64,000 nt of DNA, taken from NCBI GenBank assembly GCA_963698275.1, contig CAVOQE010000009.1, positions 372,001 through 436,000 of the forward strand, read 5' to 3'. The DNA is from Anderseniella sp963698275 (GTDB lineage Bacteria > Pseudomonadota > Alphaproteobacteria > Rhizobiales > Aestuariivirgaceae). Positions 26,302 through 35,073 of this stretch are shown here, one piece after another (the first letter of the stretch is position 1; every line of letters begins with the position of its first letter). Under the pieces are notes generated by a model, which saw only the letters and a program-made list of their open reading frames with translations, had not been told where the DNA came from and made no database searches. The position numbers and the translations under genes are program-made.

Positions 26302-26512
26302 TTTAGCAGCCCCTGATAAAAAAATGCCCGCATTTGATTCTTGACGCTAACGGTAGCATGAACCTGATTAATCGATAAATCCAAAAAAACACTTTTTGAC
26401 CACAATTCAACGTTCTGTACGGACAGTTTCAGCCGGCATCCCGCAGCACAGGCGAACCCAAGACGTTGTTCCGGATTTTGGCATCGTACAATTAGGTTAC
26501 CGCGCCCTTGCG

Positions 26513-27694
26513 TCAAAAAATCTCGATCAACCCGGCTGCCCCCTGGCCGCCGCCGATACACATGGTCACGACAGCCTTCTTTGCCCGGCGCCGCTTGCCT
26601 TCCAGCAGAACATGGCCCACCTGGCGCGCACCCGTCATGCCGTAAGGATGACCGATGGCGATGGACCCGCCATTGACGTTGAGAATTTCGTCCGGGATTC
26701 CCAGCGTGTCACGGCTGTACAGGACCTGAGACGCAAATGCCTCGTTCAGCTCCCACAGGTCGATATCGTCCATCTTGTGACCTGTGCGCTCCAGCAGACG
26801 AGGCACCGCGAACACCGGGCCGATCCCCATTTCGTCCGGCTCGCAGCCTGCGACCGTGAAGCCCCTGAACGCGCCCAGCGGATCGAGGCCCTTGCGCTCA
26901 GCTTCCTTCGCTTCCATCACCACCAGGCAGGCGGCCCCGTCGGAGAGTTGCGAGGCGTTGCCTGCGGTAATGTATTTACCTTCACCGCGCACCGGCTGCA
27001 GGCCGGCTAGGCCCTCCAGCGTCGTCAACGGACGATTGCACTCATCCGCGCCAATCGTCACTTCATGGGTGGTGATTTCACCGGTTTCCTTGTCCTTCAT
27101 GCCCATTGTGGTCGTGACTGCAATGATCTCATCGGCAAACCTGCCTTCAGCTTGCGCATCTGCTGTGCGTTGCTGGCTGGCCAGTGCATATTCGTCCTGC
27201 GCTTCGCGTGACACGCCGTAGCGTTCTGCCACAATATCGGCTGTATCAATCATCGCCATGTAGATTTCAGGCTTGTTTTCCATAAGCCAGGCTTCGCGCG
27301 CTGCGCCTTGCGAGGCTGCGTCCTGGACCATCGAGATGGATTCCAGCCCGCCGGCCAGAACCGCCGGCGTTGCTTCTTCGGTAACCCTGTGTGCCGCCAG
27401 CGCCAGCGCCTGCAGGCCTGATGAACAGAACCGGTTGATGGTCATGCCGCATGCCGTCACCGGCAGCCCGGCCCGTATCGCGATCTGGCGGGCGATATTG
27501 GACCCTGTCGCGCCTTCGGGAAACCCGCAGCCCATGATGCAGTCCTCGATCATGTCCGGATCAACACCGGAGCGCGCAACGGCAACTGCGGCGGCAGCGC
27601 CGCCCATGGTGGCGCCATGGGTCATGTTGAACGAGCCTCGGAATGCTTTGCCGATGGCGGTGCGGGCGGTGGAGACAATGACAGCTTCGCGCAT
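26513..27694 (-). CDS. fadA: Acetyl-CoA acyltransferase (thiolase)
   Basis: 393 residues. Thiolase signatures are complete: nucleophilic cysteine at residue 90 (INRFCSSGLQAL), NEAFASQVLY, the histidine of NGGSIAIGHPYGMTGARQ and the second cysteine of TMCIGGGQGAAGLIE. It cleaves 3-oxoacyl-CoA with CoA in the last step of beta-oxidation. The start codon overlaps the fadB stop (TAATG), so the two are translated together as the trifunctional FadBA complex. Confidence 0.93.
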   Translation of the reverse strand: MREAVIVSTARTAIGKAFRGSFNMTHGATMGGAAAAVAVARSGVDPDMIEDCIMGCGFPEGATGSNIARQIAIRAGLPVTACGMTINRFCSSGLQALALAAHRVTEEATPAVLAGGLESISMVQDAASQGAAREAWLMENKPEIYMAMIDTADIVAERYGVSREAQDEYALASQQRTADAQAEGRFADEIIAVTTTMGMKDKETGEITTHEVTIGADECNRPLTTLEGLAGLQPVRGEGKYITAGNASQLSDGAACLVVMEAKEAERKGLDPLGAFRGFTVAGCEPDEMGIGPVFAVPRLLERTGHKMDDIDLWELNEAFASQVLYSRDTLGIPDEILNVNGGSIAIGHPYGMTGARQVGHVLLEGKRRRAKKAVVTMCIGGGQGAAGLIEIF

Positions 27695-29817
27695 TACGAG
27701 ATTTCCTTCTTGTTCAGGCTGTCAAAGGTCTCACCGTTTTCGACAAGATCAACCAGCAATTGCGCCGGCTTCCAGAACCAGGCGTCTTCTTCCTCAAACT
27801 TGCGGATCGAGCCCAGAATCTTGTCGAGACCCTGCATGTCGGCATACTTCATCGGCCCGCCGCGCCAGCGCGGGTGGCCGTAACCGAACAATTGCACCAT
27901 ATCGATGTCCACCGGGCGCAGCGCAATACCCTCTTCCAGTACCTTGGCCCCTTCATTGATCATCGCCGCCATGTAGCGTTCCATGATTTCGTCTGCGGAA
28001 AAGTTGCGGGAGTTGATGCCCTTTTCGCGGCGCACATCTTCGATAATGCTGAGCGTTTCCGGTTCGTGCTCGCCTTTTCGCGCACCTTCAGGATAATTAT
28101 ATATGCCGCGACCGGTTTTCTGTCCGTAGTGACCCTGCTCGCAGATCCGGTCGATCCAGTCAGACGCATATCGCTCGTTTGGATCGCGTGCCGCTGCCTT
28201 GCGCTTGCGGGTTGCCCAGCCGATATCCAGGCCGGCCAGGTCCGACATGGAAAACGGCCCCATCGGATAGCCGAACCCGACGACCGCTTCATCGACCTCA
28301 TAGGGCGAGGCACCGTCTTCGACCAGCATCTGGGCCACGCGCAAATACTTGCCCATCACCCGGTTGCCGATGAAGCCGTCACACACGCCGGACCGGATAC
28401 CCACTTTTTTGGCCTTTTTGGCCACGGCAAATGCAGTTGCCACGACATCCGGGTGTGATTTTTCAGCCACCACGATTTCCAGCAGCCGCATGATGTTGGC
28501 CGGCGAGAAAAAGTGCATGCCGATCACGTCCTGCGGCCTCCCGGTCATCGCCGCGATTTCGTTGACATCCAGATACGAGGTATTGGACGCCAGTACGCAG
28601 CCGGGCTTGCAGATCTGGTCAAGCTGGCCAAACACGTCCTTCTTGACGTCCATGCTCTCGAATACCGCCTCGATGACCAGATCGACGTGAGCCAGCGCAT
28701 TCATGCTGCTGGTGCCATGAAACTGGTCAGCCAGCATCTCGTCACGCTGTTCTGCGGAGAGTTTGCCCCTTGCGACCCCTCCTTCCAGCGTCTTCTCCAC
28801 CCTCGCCTTGCCGGCGGCAATGGCATCGTCATCACGTTCCACCATGGTCACGTGGTAACCTGCATTCAGCAGTGCAACACTGATGCCGGATCCCATTGTA
28901 CCGCCGCCGATAACACCCACCTTGCTAACTTCTCGCGGTTTGCCGGTTTCCAGTTCCGGCACTTTGCCAACGGCCCGCTCACCGAAAAATGCATGAATAA
29001 GCGCCTCGCGCTGGTCCGACGCCATCAGCTTGTCGAACAGTTTGCGCTCCATTTTGAGACCGGCATCAAAGCTCTTGGCCGTCACAGCCGCCTCAATGGC
29101 GTCAATACACACCAGCGGAGACAACTGGCCGCGCGCCTTCTTCTCAGCCGCTGCCCGGAGCCCATCAAACAGACCGTCCTGTGCGCGCGCCTCGTCGAGC
29201 TTGGTGTTCAGGTCACGTGTCGGACGCGGCCCCATGTCATTGCCGATGATCAATCCGGCGAACGCAACACCGGCAGTGGTCGGGTCGGTTTCATTGGACA
29301 CTTCATCTATCAGGCCCAGCTCAAGGGCTTCCTGCGCGCCAACATGCCGGCCGGACGTGATCAGACCGGCAGCGGCTTCGACACCGGCCAGCCGCGGCGT
29401 CCGCTGGGTGCCGCCGGCACCGGGCAGGATACCCAGACTGACTTCCGGCAGGCCGACCTTGGCCGAGGCCACGGCCACCCGGTAATGACATCCCAGCGCC
29501 ACTTCAAAGCCGCCGCCAAGCGCTGTGCCGTGCAGTGCGGCGATGACCGGCTTTGAGCAGGCTTCGATCTGGTTGACCACGCCGGGCAGCCCCGGTTCCG
29601 CCAGGGGCTTGCCAAACTCCTTGATATCGGCACCGGCAAAGAACGTGCGCCCGGCCCCGACAATCACCGCAGCCTTCGCCTTGCTGTCACTTTCAAACCG
29701 CGTAACGGCGTTGCTCAACCCCTCGCGGACCGCTTGCGAAAGAGCATTGACCGGCGGGTTGTCCACGGTGATCACGGCAATGGCGCCATCAAGCGAATAG
29801 GAAATGGGTGAAGACAT
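27694..29817 (-). CDS. fadB: Fatty acid oxidation complex alpha subunit (enoyl-CoA hydratase / 3-hydroxyacyl-CoA dehydrogenase)
   Basis: 707 residues from ATG 29817 (MSSPISYSLDGAIAVITV). The N-terminal crotonase domain (to about 190) has AGRTFFAGADIKEFG and the hydratase glutamates around GTALGGGFEVALG and GLPEVSLGILPGAGG. An NAD-binding domain begins KVGVIGGGTMGSGISVALL (about residue 295), with catalytic HxxxN region VIGMHFFSPANIMRLLEIV, followed by duplicated 3HCDH C-terminal domains (GFGYPMGPFSMSDLAGLDIG). It catalyses hydration and dehydrogenation in beta-oxidation and channels product to FadA. A longer frame to 29856 adds no conserved residues. Confidence 0.93.
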   Translation of the reverse strand: MSSPISYSLDGAIAVITVDNPPVNALSQAVREGLSNAVTRFESDSKAKAAVIVGAGRTFFAGADIKEFGKPLAEPGLPGVVNQIEACSKPVIAALHGTALGGGFEVALGCHYRVAVASAKVGLPEVSLGILPGAGGTQRTPRLAGVEAAAGLITSGRHVGAQEALELGLIDEVSNETDPTTAGVAFAGLIIGNDMGPRPTRDLNTKLDEARAQDGLFDGLRAAAEKKARGQLSPLVCIDAIEAAVTAKSFDAGLKMERKLFDKLMASDQREALIHAFFGERAVGKVPELETGKPREVSKVGVIGGGTMGSGISVALLNAGYHVTMVERDDDAIAAGKARVEKTLEGGVARGKLSAEQRDEMLADQFHGTSSMNALAHVDLVIEAVFESMDVKKDVFGQLDQICKPGCVLASNTSYLDVNEIAAMTGRPQDVIGMHFFSPANIMRLLEIVVAEKSHPDVVATAFAVAKKAKKVGIRSGVCDGFIGNRVMGKYLRVAQMLVEDGASPYEVDEAVVGFGYPMGPFSMSDLAGLDIGWATRKRKAAARDPNERYASDWIDRICEQGHYGQKTGRGIYNYPEGARKGEHEPETLSIIEDVRREKGINSRNFSADEIMERYMAAMINEGAKVLEEGIALRPVDIDMVQLFGYGHPRWRGGPMKYADMQGLDKILGSIRKFEEEDAWFWKPAQLLVDLVENGETFDSLNKKEIS

Positions 29818-30061
29818 GAAAACTCCTTGAGGAAACAAACCTGAAACGGACATCATCGATGCCGGTGACTGTCCAAATTTTTGTGTTTGTGACCCTAGTC
29901 AGACCATCAGTCGCTGGCAATCGTTTCAGACCGGCATAATCCTTCACAATGTGGAAACCTGATATGCCGTTTCGACAACACAGCCTGTCGCACGACGGTC
30001 TCGACTAACACGCAACTGATAGAGTAGCGTGGTCGTGACCATGACTTCAGGGAGACTACCG

Positions 30062-30925
30062 ATGCAGTATCACGCACCGGCTACGATAAAAGACGCGGTA
30101 AAACTGCTGGCCAGTTCCAAAGGCAGCACACAAATTCTTGCCGGCGGCACCGACCTGCTGGTTCGCATGCGGTCAGGATTTTCCGAGCCCGAGACAATCA
30201 TTGACATCAAGCGGATACCGCCGATGTGCAAGATCGCCCGGGACGGCAAGGGCTTCTCCATCGGCGCTGCGGTATCTTCTGCGGAAATGAGCGAGAATGC
30301 AGCGCTCGCCAAAGCCTGGCCGGGCGTGGTTGAATCAGCCGCACTGATCGGATCCACACAGGTACAGGGCCGCGCCACCATTGCGGGCAATCTGTGCAAT
30401 GCCTCGCCCGCTGCCGACAGCGTGCCGGCCATGGTTGCCGCCAGCGCCAAGGCGCTGATCCGCGGCCCGAAAGGCAAGCGCAAGGTCGCTGTTGAAAAAA
30501 TCTGCAAGAGCCCAGGCAAGACAATCCTGAAAAAGGGCGAACTTATCGAGGCAATTCTGCTGCCGGCAAAGCCTGCCAGAACCGGCGATGCCTATTTGCG
30601 CTTCATTCCGCGCACCGAGATGGACATTGCCGTCGTCGGTGCCGGTGTCTGCGTAACGCTGGATGCCAAGGGTGTGTGCACGGCCGCGCGGGTTTCTCTC
30701 GGGGCAGTTGCTCCAACGGTCCTGCTGGTCGCCAGCGCAGCCAAGGCATTGATCGGCACCAGGATTGATGACGCCGCACTGGATGCACTGGCTGCGGCGT
30801 GCTCTGCTGCCGCCCGGCCCATCGACGACAAGCGCGGCACCAAGGAGTTCCGCATTCATGTTGCCGGCGTATTGGCCCGGCGTGCCGCCATCATTGCGCG
30901 CGACCGCGCACTCGGAAAGTCTTAA
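30062..30925 (+). CDS. Molybdenum hydroxylase FAD-binding subunit (CoxM-like)
   Basis: 287 residues from ATG 30062, with AGGGAG seven bases upstream. The FAD-binding domain of the CO/xanthine dehydrogenase family is clear: YHAPATIKDAVKLL, ILAGGTDLLVRMRSG, VQGRATIAGNLCNASPAADSV, and PRTEMDIAVVGAGV in the C-terminal domain. It passes electrons from the [2Fe-2S] subunit to FAD and onward. It opens an operon in the order medium (FAD), small (FeS), large (Mo), the same as coxMSL. Confidence 0.88.
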   Translation: MQYHAPATIKDAVKLLASSKGSTQILAGGTDLLVRMRSGFSEPETIIDIKRIPPMCKIARDGKGFSIGAAVSSAEMSENAALAKAWPGVVESAALIGSTQVQGRATIAGNLCNASPAADSVPAMVAASAKALIRGPKGKRKVAVEKICKSPGKTILKKGELIEAILLPAKPARTGDAYLRFIPRTEMDIAVVGAGVCVTLDAKGVCTAARVSLGAVAPTVLLVASAAKALIGTRIDDAALDALAAACSAAARPIDDKRGTKEFRIHVAGVLARRAAIIARDRALGKS

Positions 30926-30941
30926 GAGTCAGGAAAAAACA

Positions 30942-31460
30942 ATGTTTCAAATCCAGGTTTCAACGTCCATCAACGGTGATGACACGGAATTCTCCTGCGA
31001 AGCAGACGAGACCCTTCTCGATGTATTGCGTGACCGCCTCGGCATGACCGGCTCCAAGGAAGGCTGCGGCACTGGTGATTGCGGTGCCTGCTCGGTGATC
31101 GTCGACGGCCGGCTGGTATGTTCCTGCCTGATGTTGGGAGCAGAAGCGCAAGACCGGGAAATCGAAACCATCGAAGGCATGGCCGACGGCACCGAGCTGC
31201 ATCCGCTGCAGCAGAAATTCCTGGACCATGCAGCGCTTCAATGCGGTGTCTGTACGCCCGGATTCCTGATTGCGGCAAAATCGCTGCTGGAGCGCAATGA
31301 CGACCCGACAGAAGAAGAAGTCCGCTACTGGCTGGCCGGCAATCTCTGCCGCTGCACCGGATATGACAAGATCGTGCGTGCCGTTCTCGATACCGCAAAG
31401 GACATGAGAAAACCGGCAAAAACCACAAAGGCTGTTGCGAAAAAGAGGGTAAAGGCATGA
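30942..31460 (+). CDS. Molybdenum hydroxylase [2Fe-2S] subunit (CoxS-like)
   Basis: 172 residues from ATG 30942 (MFQIQVSTSINGDD). A plant-type ferredoxin domain binds the first cluster with cysteines 42, 47, 50 and 62 (EGCGTGDCGACSV). An all-alpha domain binds the second with cysteines 101, 104, 136 and 138 (CGVCTPGF, LCRCTGY). The lysine-rich tail (KPAKTTKAVAKKRVKA) is longer than usual. Its stop overlaps the large-subunit start (ATGA). Confidence 0.92.
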   Translation: MFQIQVSTSINGDDTEFSCEADETLLDVLRDRLGMTGSKEGCGTGDCGACSVIVDGRLVCSCLMLGAEAQDREIETIEGMADGTELHPLQQKFLDHAALQCGVCTPGFLIAAKSLLERNDDPTEEEVRYWLAGNLCRCTGYDKIVRAVLDTAKDMRKPAKTTKAVAKKRVKA

Positions 31461-33709
31461 ACTTTCAACCTGGCAAAGACACCCTGAAGCGCAAGTTCAA
31501 GACGGTCGGCACCCGGACACCGCGCCCCGACGGCCTCGACAAGATTACCGGACGCGCGCGCTTTGGCGCTGACATGACTGCGCCCGGCATGCTGTGGGGC
31601 CTCATACTGCGCAGCCCGCATGCCCATGCCCGCATCAAGAACATCGACACATCGAAGGCAGAAGCGGTAAACGGCGTTCACGCCATAGTCACCGCAGACG
31701 ATTTCGGACCCTGCCCGGACGATGTTCTTGATATCCGCGAGAACATCATGGCCCGCGAAAAGGCTTTGTATGATGGTCACGCGGTTGCCGCCGTGGCTGC
31801 CACCAGCCGAGCGGCGGCCAGGCAGGCACTGAAGCTGATCAAGGTCGATTATGAGGTTTTACCGCATGTGACCGACGTGGACGAGGCAATGAAACCGTCT
31901 GCGCCGGTCATCAACAACAAGCTGTTCACCAAGGGCCTCGACAAGACACCAAGAAAACCGTCCAACGTGGCGGAGCGCTTTGAATTTGGCCATGGCGACG
32001 TGGAATCAGGCTTCAAGCAAGCTGATCTTGTCATCGAACATACCTTCAAGACCGAGGCCACCCACCAGGGTTACATCGAACCTCATGCCTGCCTAGCAAG
32101 CATGGGAGCAGACGGTGTGGGCGATATCTGGTGCTGTACGCAAGGCCATTTCATGGTGCGTCAGGTCTGTTCAGCCCTGCTTGGCATGGATGCATCAGCG
32201 CTGCGCGTGACCGCATCTGAAATCGGCGGCGGATTTGGCGGCAAGACCACCGTGTTCATTGAACCGGTGGCGCTGGCGCTGTCCCTGAAGGCCAACCGCC
32301 CGGTAAAAGTTGTCATGTCACGGTCTGAAGTGCTGCGCGCCAGCGGACCGACCTCGTCAACATCCATCGATGTCAAGATCGGCATGAAAAAGGACGGCAC
32401 CATTACTGCAGGCGATGCGACGCTGCGCTATCAGGGCGGCGCCTTTCCCGGTTCGGCAGTTCCCTACGGCGCCATGGCGGCATTTGCCTGTTATGATCTC
32501 AAGGCGGTGCGCGCGGTCGGTTATGACGTCATCGCCAACCGTCCGAAGCAGGCCGCCTACCGGGCACCCGGCGCTCCAATGGCTGCCTATGCTGTTGAAA
32601 GCGTGGTCGATGAACTGTGCAAGGAACTCAATCTGGATCCGCTCGACGTGCGCCTGAAAAATGCCTCTTCCGACGGCTCCAAGGCCTCCTACGGCCCAAA
32701 CTTTGATGTGATCGGCTTGCGCGCCACGCTGGAAGCGGCAAAAGCCCACCCCCACTACAAGGCCAGGCTTGGCCCAAACCAGGGGCGCGGGGTGGCCTGT
32801 GGCTTCTGGTTCAACTTCGGCGGCGAGACCTCTGTGTCTCTCAATGTCAGCGCTGACGGCACCATCGGCCTGTCAGTCGGGACACCCGACATTGGCGGGT
32901 CTCGCGCATCCATCGGCAATATGGCGGCAGAAGAGCTTGGGGTTCCCTATGACAAGGTCCGCTGCATCATCGCCGACACTGCTTCATTGGGATACAATGA
33001 CGTAACCGATGGCAGCCGTGTCACCTTCGCGTCCGGCCTTGCAGCAATCAACGCAGCACGTGATGCAATCGGCAAAATGTGTGAACGTGCAGCCGGCATC
33101 TGGGGCATTCCGGTTGAAGCTGTGACCTGGGAAGATGGTGCCGCGCGCCCGTCCAGCCCCAATGCCGGCAAGCACGAACCGCTGACCCTGGCCGATATCG
33201 CAGCCCAGGCCGGTGCCACCGGTGGCCCCATTTCCGGTCACTGCGAAATCAATGCCGAAGGCGCCGGTGTCAGCTTTGCCACCCACATGGTGGATACCGA
33301 GGTCGATCCGGATACCGGTTACGTAAAAATCCTGCGCTACACCGTGTTCCAGGATGCCGGCAAGGCGGTTCATCCGTCCTATGTGGAAGGACAGTTCCAG
33401 GGCGGTGCCGTGCAAGGCATTGGCTGGGCCCTTAACGAGGAATACATTTACGGCGAGGACGGCACACTGCAGAACGCCGGCTTCCTGGACTACCGTATCC
33501 CCGTTGCCTCAGACCTGCCGATGATTGATGCCGTGATAATTGAAGTACCAAACCCCGGTCATCCATATGGTGTGCGCGGTGTTGGCGAAACCTCCATCGT
33601 TCCGCCGCTGGCCGCCATCTCCAACTCGGTTTCAGGCGCTGCCGGTGTCCGCATGACGCAATTGCCCATGTCGCCGCCAAAGGTGTTGAAGGCACTGGGG
33701 CGAATCTAG
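31457..33709 (+). CDS. Molybdenum hydroxylase large (Mo-binding) subunit
   Basis: 750 residues. The family core includes the start domain VGTRTPRPDGLDKITGRARF, EPHACLASMG, ASEIGGGFGGKTTVFIEPVA at the molybdopterin site, the FRT/AYR loop KQAAYRAPGAPMAAYAVE and the catalytic glutamate in GVRGVGETSIVPP. The active-site loop reads AYRAPGAP, not AYxCSFR as in CO-oxidising form I CoxL nor AYRGAGR as in form II, so this is a general xanthine-dehydrogenase-like hydroxylase with unknown substrate. It works as a heterohexamer with the two preceding subunits. A repeat cluster follows within 10 nt of its stop. Confidence 0.9.
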   Translation: MNFQPGKDTLKRKFKTVGTRTPRPDGLDKITGRARFGADMTAPGMLWGLILRSPHAHARIKNIDTSKAEAVNGVHAIVTADDFGPCPDDVLDIRENIMAREKALYDGHAVAAVAATSRAAARQALKLIKVDYEVLPHVTDVDEAMKPSAPVINNKLFTKGLDKTPRKPSNVAERFEFGHGDVESGFKQADLVIEHTFKTEATHQGYIEPHACLASMGADGVGDIWCCTQGHFMVRQVCSALLGMDASALRVTASEIGGGFGGKTTVFIEPVALALSLKANRPVKVVMSRSEVLRASGPTSSTSIDVKIGMKKDGTITAGDATLRYQGGAFPGSAVPYGAMAAFACYDLKAVRAVGYDVIANRPKQAAYRAPGAPMAAYAVESVVDELCKELNLDPLDVRLKNASSDGSKASYGPNFDVIGLRATLEAAKAHPHYKARLGPNQGRGVACGFWFNFGGETSVSLNVSADGTIGLSVGTPDIGGSRASIGNMAAEELGVPYDKVRCIIADTASLGYNDVTDGSRVTFASGLAAINAARDAIGKMCERAAGIWGIPVEAVTWEDGAARPSSPNAGKHEPLTLADIAAQAGATGGPISGHCEINAEGAGVSFATHMVDTEVDPDTGYVKILRYTVFQDAGKAVHPSYVEGQFQGGAVQGIGWALNEEYIYGEDGTLQNAGFLDYRIPVASDLPMIDAVIIEVPNPGHPYGVRGVGETSIVPPLAAISNSVSGAAGVRMTQLPMSPPKVLKALGRI

Positions 33710-33717
33710 GGCACCAT

Positions 33718-33733
33718 GGGTTCAATTGAACCC
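33718..33733. repeat. GGGTTC-N4-GAACCC hairpin after molybdenum hydroxylase gene
   Basis: GGGTTCAATTGAACCC is a perfect palindrome with a six-pair stem, nine bases after the large-subunit stop. Together with the flanking AGAGCAAC (minus strand) it matches the hairpin region at 41366-41390. A third, longer relative lies at 38885-38910. Confidence 0.7.
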
Positions 33734-33741
33734 GTAAAGTT

Positions 33742-33809
33742 GCTCTAGCACTTTGAAAGCGATCAGTTTTATGATTTTTGATTGATTCAGTCAAAAGCCA
33801 TACTGATCT
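33742..33809. repeat. Dispersed ~68-bp repeat, copy 2 (plus orientation)
   Basis: It begins GCTCTAGCACTTTGAAAGCG and matches the reverse complement of 8602-8668 at roughly three quarters identity, including CTTTGAAAGCGATCAGTTTT. It lies between the molybdenum hydroxylase operon and the MoaD-like gene and may be a degenerate mobile or palindromic element. Confidence 0.8.
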
Positions 33810-33829
33810 GGAAAGAACGGAAAGCCGTT

Positions 33830-34075
33830 ATGGTCAAGGTTCAGGTTTGGGGATCGCTCAAGCCAGCCCTTGAAGGGGCAGACGAGATAGAACTGGAAGC
33901 CGCCAGCATCCGCGAGGTGCTGGATCAGCTTTCGGAAACCTATCCGGCCATGAAACAGGCCATAACGCGTGGTGTCTCAGTGTCGGTGGACGGGCGCATG
34001 TACGCCAACGCCATCATGGTCCCGCTGCAACCGGACTCTGAGGTTTTCGTATTGCCGAAGCTGGTTGGGGGTTAG
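33830..34075 (+). CDS. MoaD/ThiS-family sulfur carrier protein
   Basis: 81 residues from ATG 33830 (MVKVQVWGSLKPALEG), ending in the di-glycine VLPKLVGG needed for thiocarboxylate formation. The ubiquitin-like beta-grasp fold is suggested by the alternating strands and SIREVLDQLSETYPAMKQAI helix. Such proteins carry sulfur for molybdopterin or thiamine synthesis. Placement after a molybdenum hydroxylase operon makes a molybdenum-cofactor role more likely, although MoaE and MoeB partners are not in the window. Confidence 0.75.
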   Translation: MVKVQVWGSLKPALEGADEIELEAASIREVLDQLSETYPAMKQAITRGVSVSVDGRMYANAIMVPLQPDSEVFVLPKLVGG

Positions 34076-34078
34076 ACC

Positions 34079-34612
34079 GTGACTGTGACACCTGAAATCA
34101 TCATTCCCGCGATTGCCGAAGACGGTTCGCTGTTTCCCATCGAGAAGATGGAGGCCCATCGTACCGCGCAACAGCATCTTGCCATCTCGGTGTTCGTGTT
34201 TTCAGGCAACAGACTGTTGATTCAGCAGCGCGCGGCGTCCAAGTATCATTGCCCCGGCAAATGGGCCAACACCTGTTGTTCCCACCCGCACTGGGGTGAA
34301 ACCGTGGAAAATGCCGCAACCCGCCGCATTGGCGAGGAACTTGGAATCAGCGTACCGCTGAGCAAGACATGCGTATTCGACTACCGTGCTGATGTTGGCG
34401 GTGGACTGATCGAGAATGAGCGTGTGCATGTATTTGCTGGCCATGCAGACGAGACCGGTTTGGCGATGTCTCTCAATGCAGAAGAAGTCAGTGCGACCAG
34501 ATGGGTGGAAGTATCGGAACTGTCTGCACTGCTGGCAGAGCAATCGGACAGCCTGTGTCCGTGGTTTGCCATCTATATCAGCCACTGGGACGAGTTGAAG
34601 CTGGGTCAGTAG
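34079..34612 (+). CDS. idi: Isopentenyl-diphosphate delta-isomerase, type 1
   Basis: 177 residues from a GTG start three bases after the MoaD-like stop. The Nudix-like fold has the Idi signatures: QQRAASKYHCPGKWANT, catalytic cysteine 67 in CCSHPHWGE, ENAATRRIGEELGI and the acid/metal region LIENERVHVFAG, with the C-terminal PWF. It interconverts IPP and DMAPP for isoprenoids such as carotenoids and quinones. No other isoprenoid genes are visible, and the link with the carrier gene is probably positional. Confidence 0.92.
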   Translation: MTVTPEIIIPAIAEDGSLFPIEKMEAHRTAQQHLAISVFVFSGNRLLIQQRAASKYHCPGKWANTCCSHPHWGETVENAATRRIGEELGISVPLSKTCVFDYRADVGGGLIENERVHVFAGHADETGLAMSLNAEEVSATRWVEVSELSALLAEQSDSLCPWFAIYISHWDELKLGQ

Positions 34613-34641
34613 CGCAAGCGGATGGTCGTGCAGGAATGCTG

Positions 34642-34851
34642 TTAAGCTTCAACACAGGCATGAAGGCTGCACGGATCAACCGAAATCCGTCCCTTGACCG
34701 GCCAATGTGCATTTGACTTGTAGATAACCGTTACGTTGGACCGTTCCATCTCGGCGGATTTGCTGTCGGCGATGGACGCGGCCGCGACGGTCGCGGTTAC
34801 GCTTGTTGCGGCAATCAGGCCTGCTATCAGTACTTTTGAAAAACTGGTCAT
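34642..34851 (-). CDS. Small secreted protein, function unknown
   Basis: 69 residues from ATG 34851, with GGAGG nine bases upstream. A signal peptide (MTSFSKVLIAGLIAATSVTA) is cut near VAA-AS, leaving a mature peptide of roughly 45 residues. The mature part has two cysteines (DPCSLHAC) that could pair, and the phrase VIYKSNAHWPVKGRISV. It is convergent with idi and sits downstream of a CRP-like palindrome. No family is recognised. Confidence 0.6.
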   Translation of the reverse strand: MTSFSKVLIAGLIAATSVTATVAAASIADSKSAEMERSNVTVIYKSNAHWPVKGRISVDPCSLHACVEA

Positions 34852-34933
34852 CACTCTTGCCTCCGGATACTCATGAGGGTGTTCTTGTTGTTCGTTTGAT
34901 GAACACACCATGCCCGACAGGCAACCGGAACGA

Positions 34934-34949
34934 TGTGCAATTGATCACA
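34934..34949. promoter_or_regulatory. CRP-like palindromic site
   Basis: TGTGCAATTGATCACA matches the CRP consensus TGTGA-N6-TCACA at nine of ten positions and sits within a longer inverted repeat (CGATGTG at 34931-34937, CACATCG at 34946-34952). It lies 83 bp upstream of the small secreted protein gene. Binding by a Crp/Fnr-family regulator is inferred. Confidence 0.5.
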
Positions 34950-35073
34950 TCGTGATTTTTCAGTTTGAAATCAGCGTCTTAAGAAAAATGACGGATAACG
35001 CGCAGACCGGCCATCCTCCGGCACACTCTGAACTGTCGGCTTTGGCGGTTTAAACCGCTCCAGGGTCAGGACC

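Noticed and set aside
28513..29556. Plus-strand open frame of about 350 codons
   Set aside because: Antisense to fadB, with no signal, domain or ribosome site of its own.
31457..33709. Annotation as aerobic CO dehydrogenase large subunit
   Set aside because: The active-site loop is AYRAPGAP, lacking the Cys-containing AYxCSFR of CO-oxidising enzymes.
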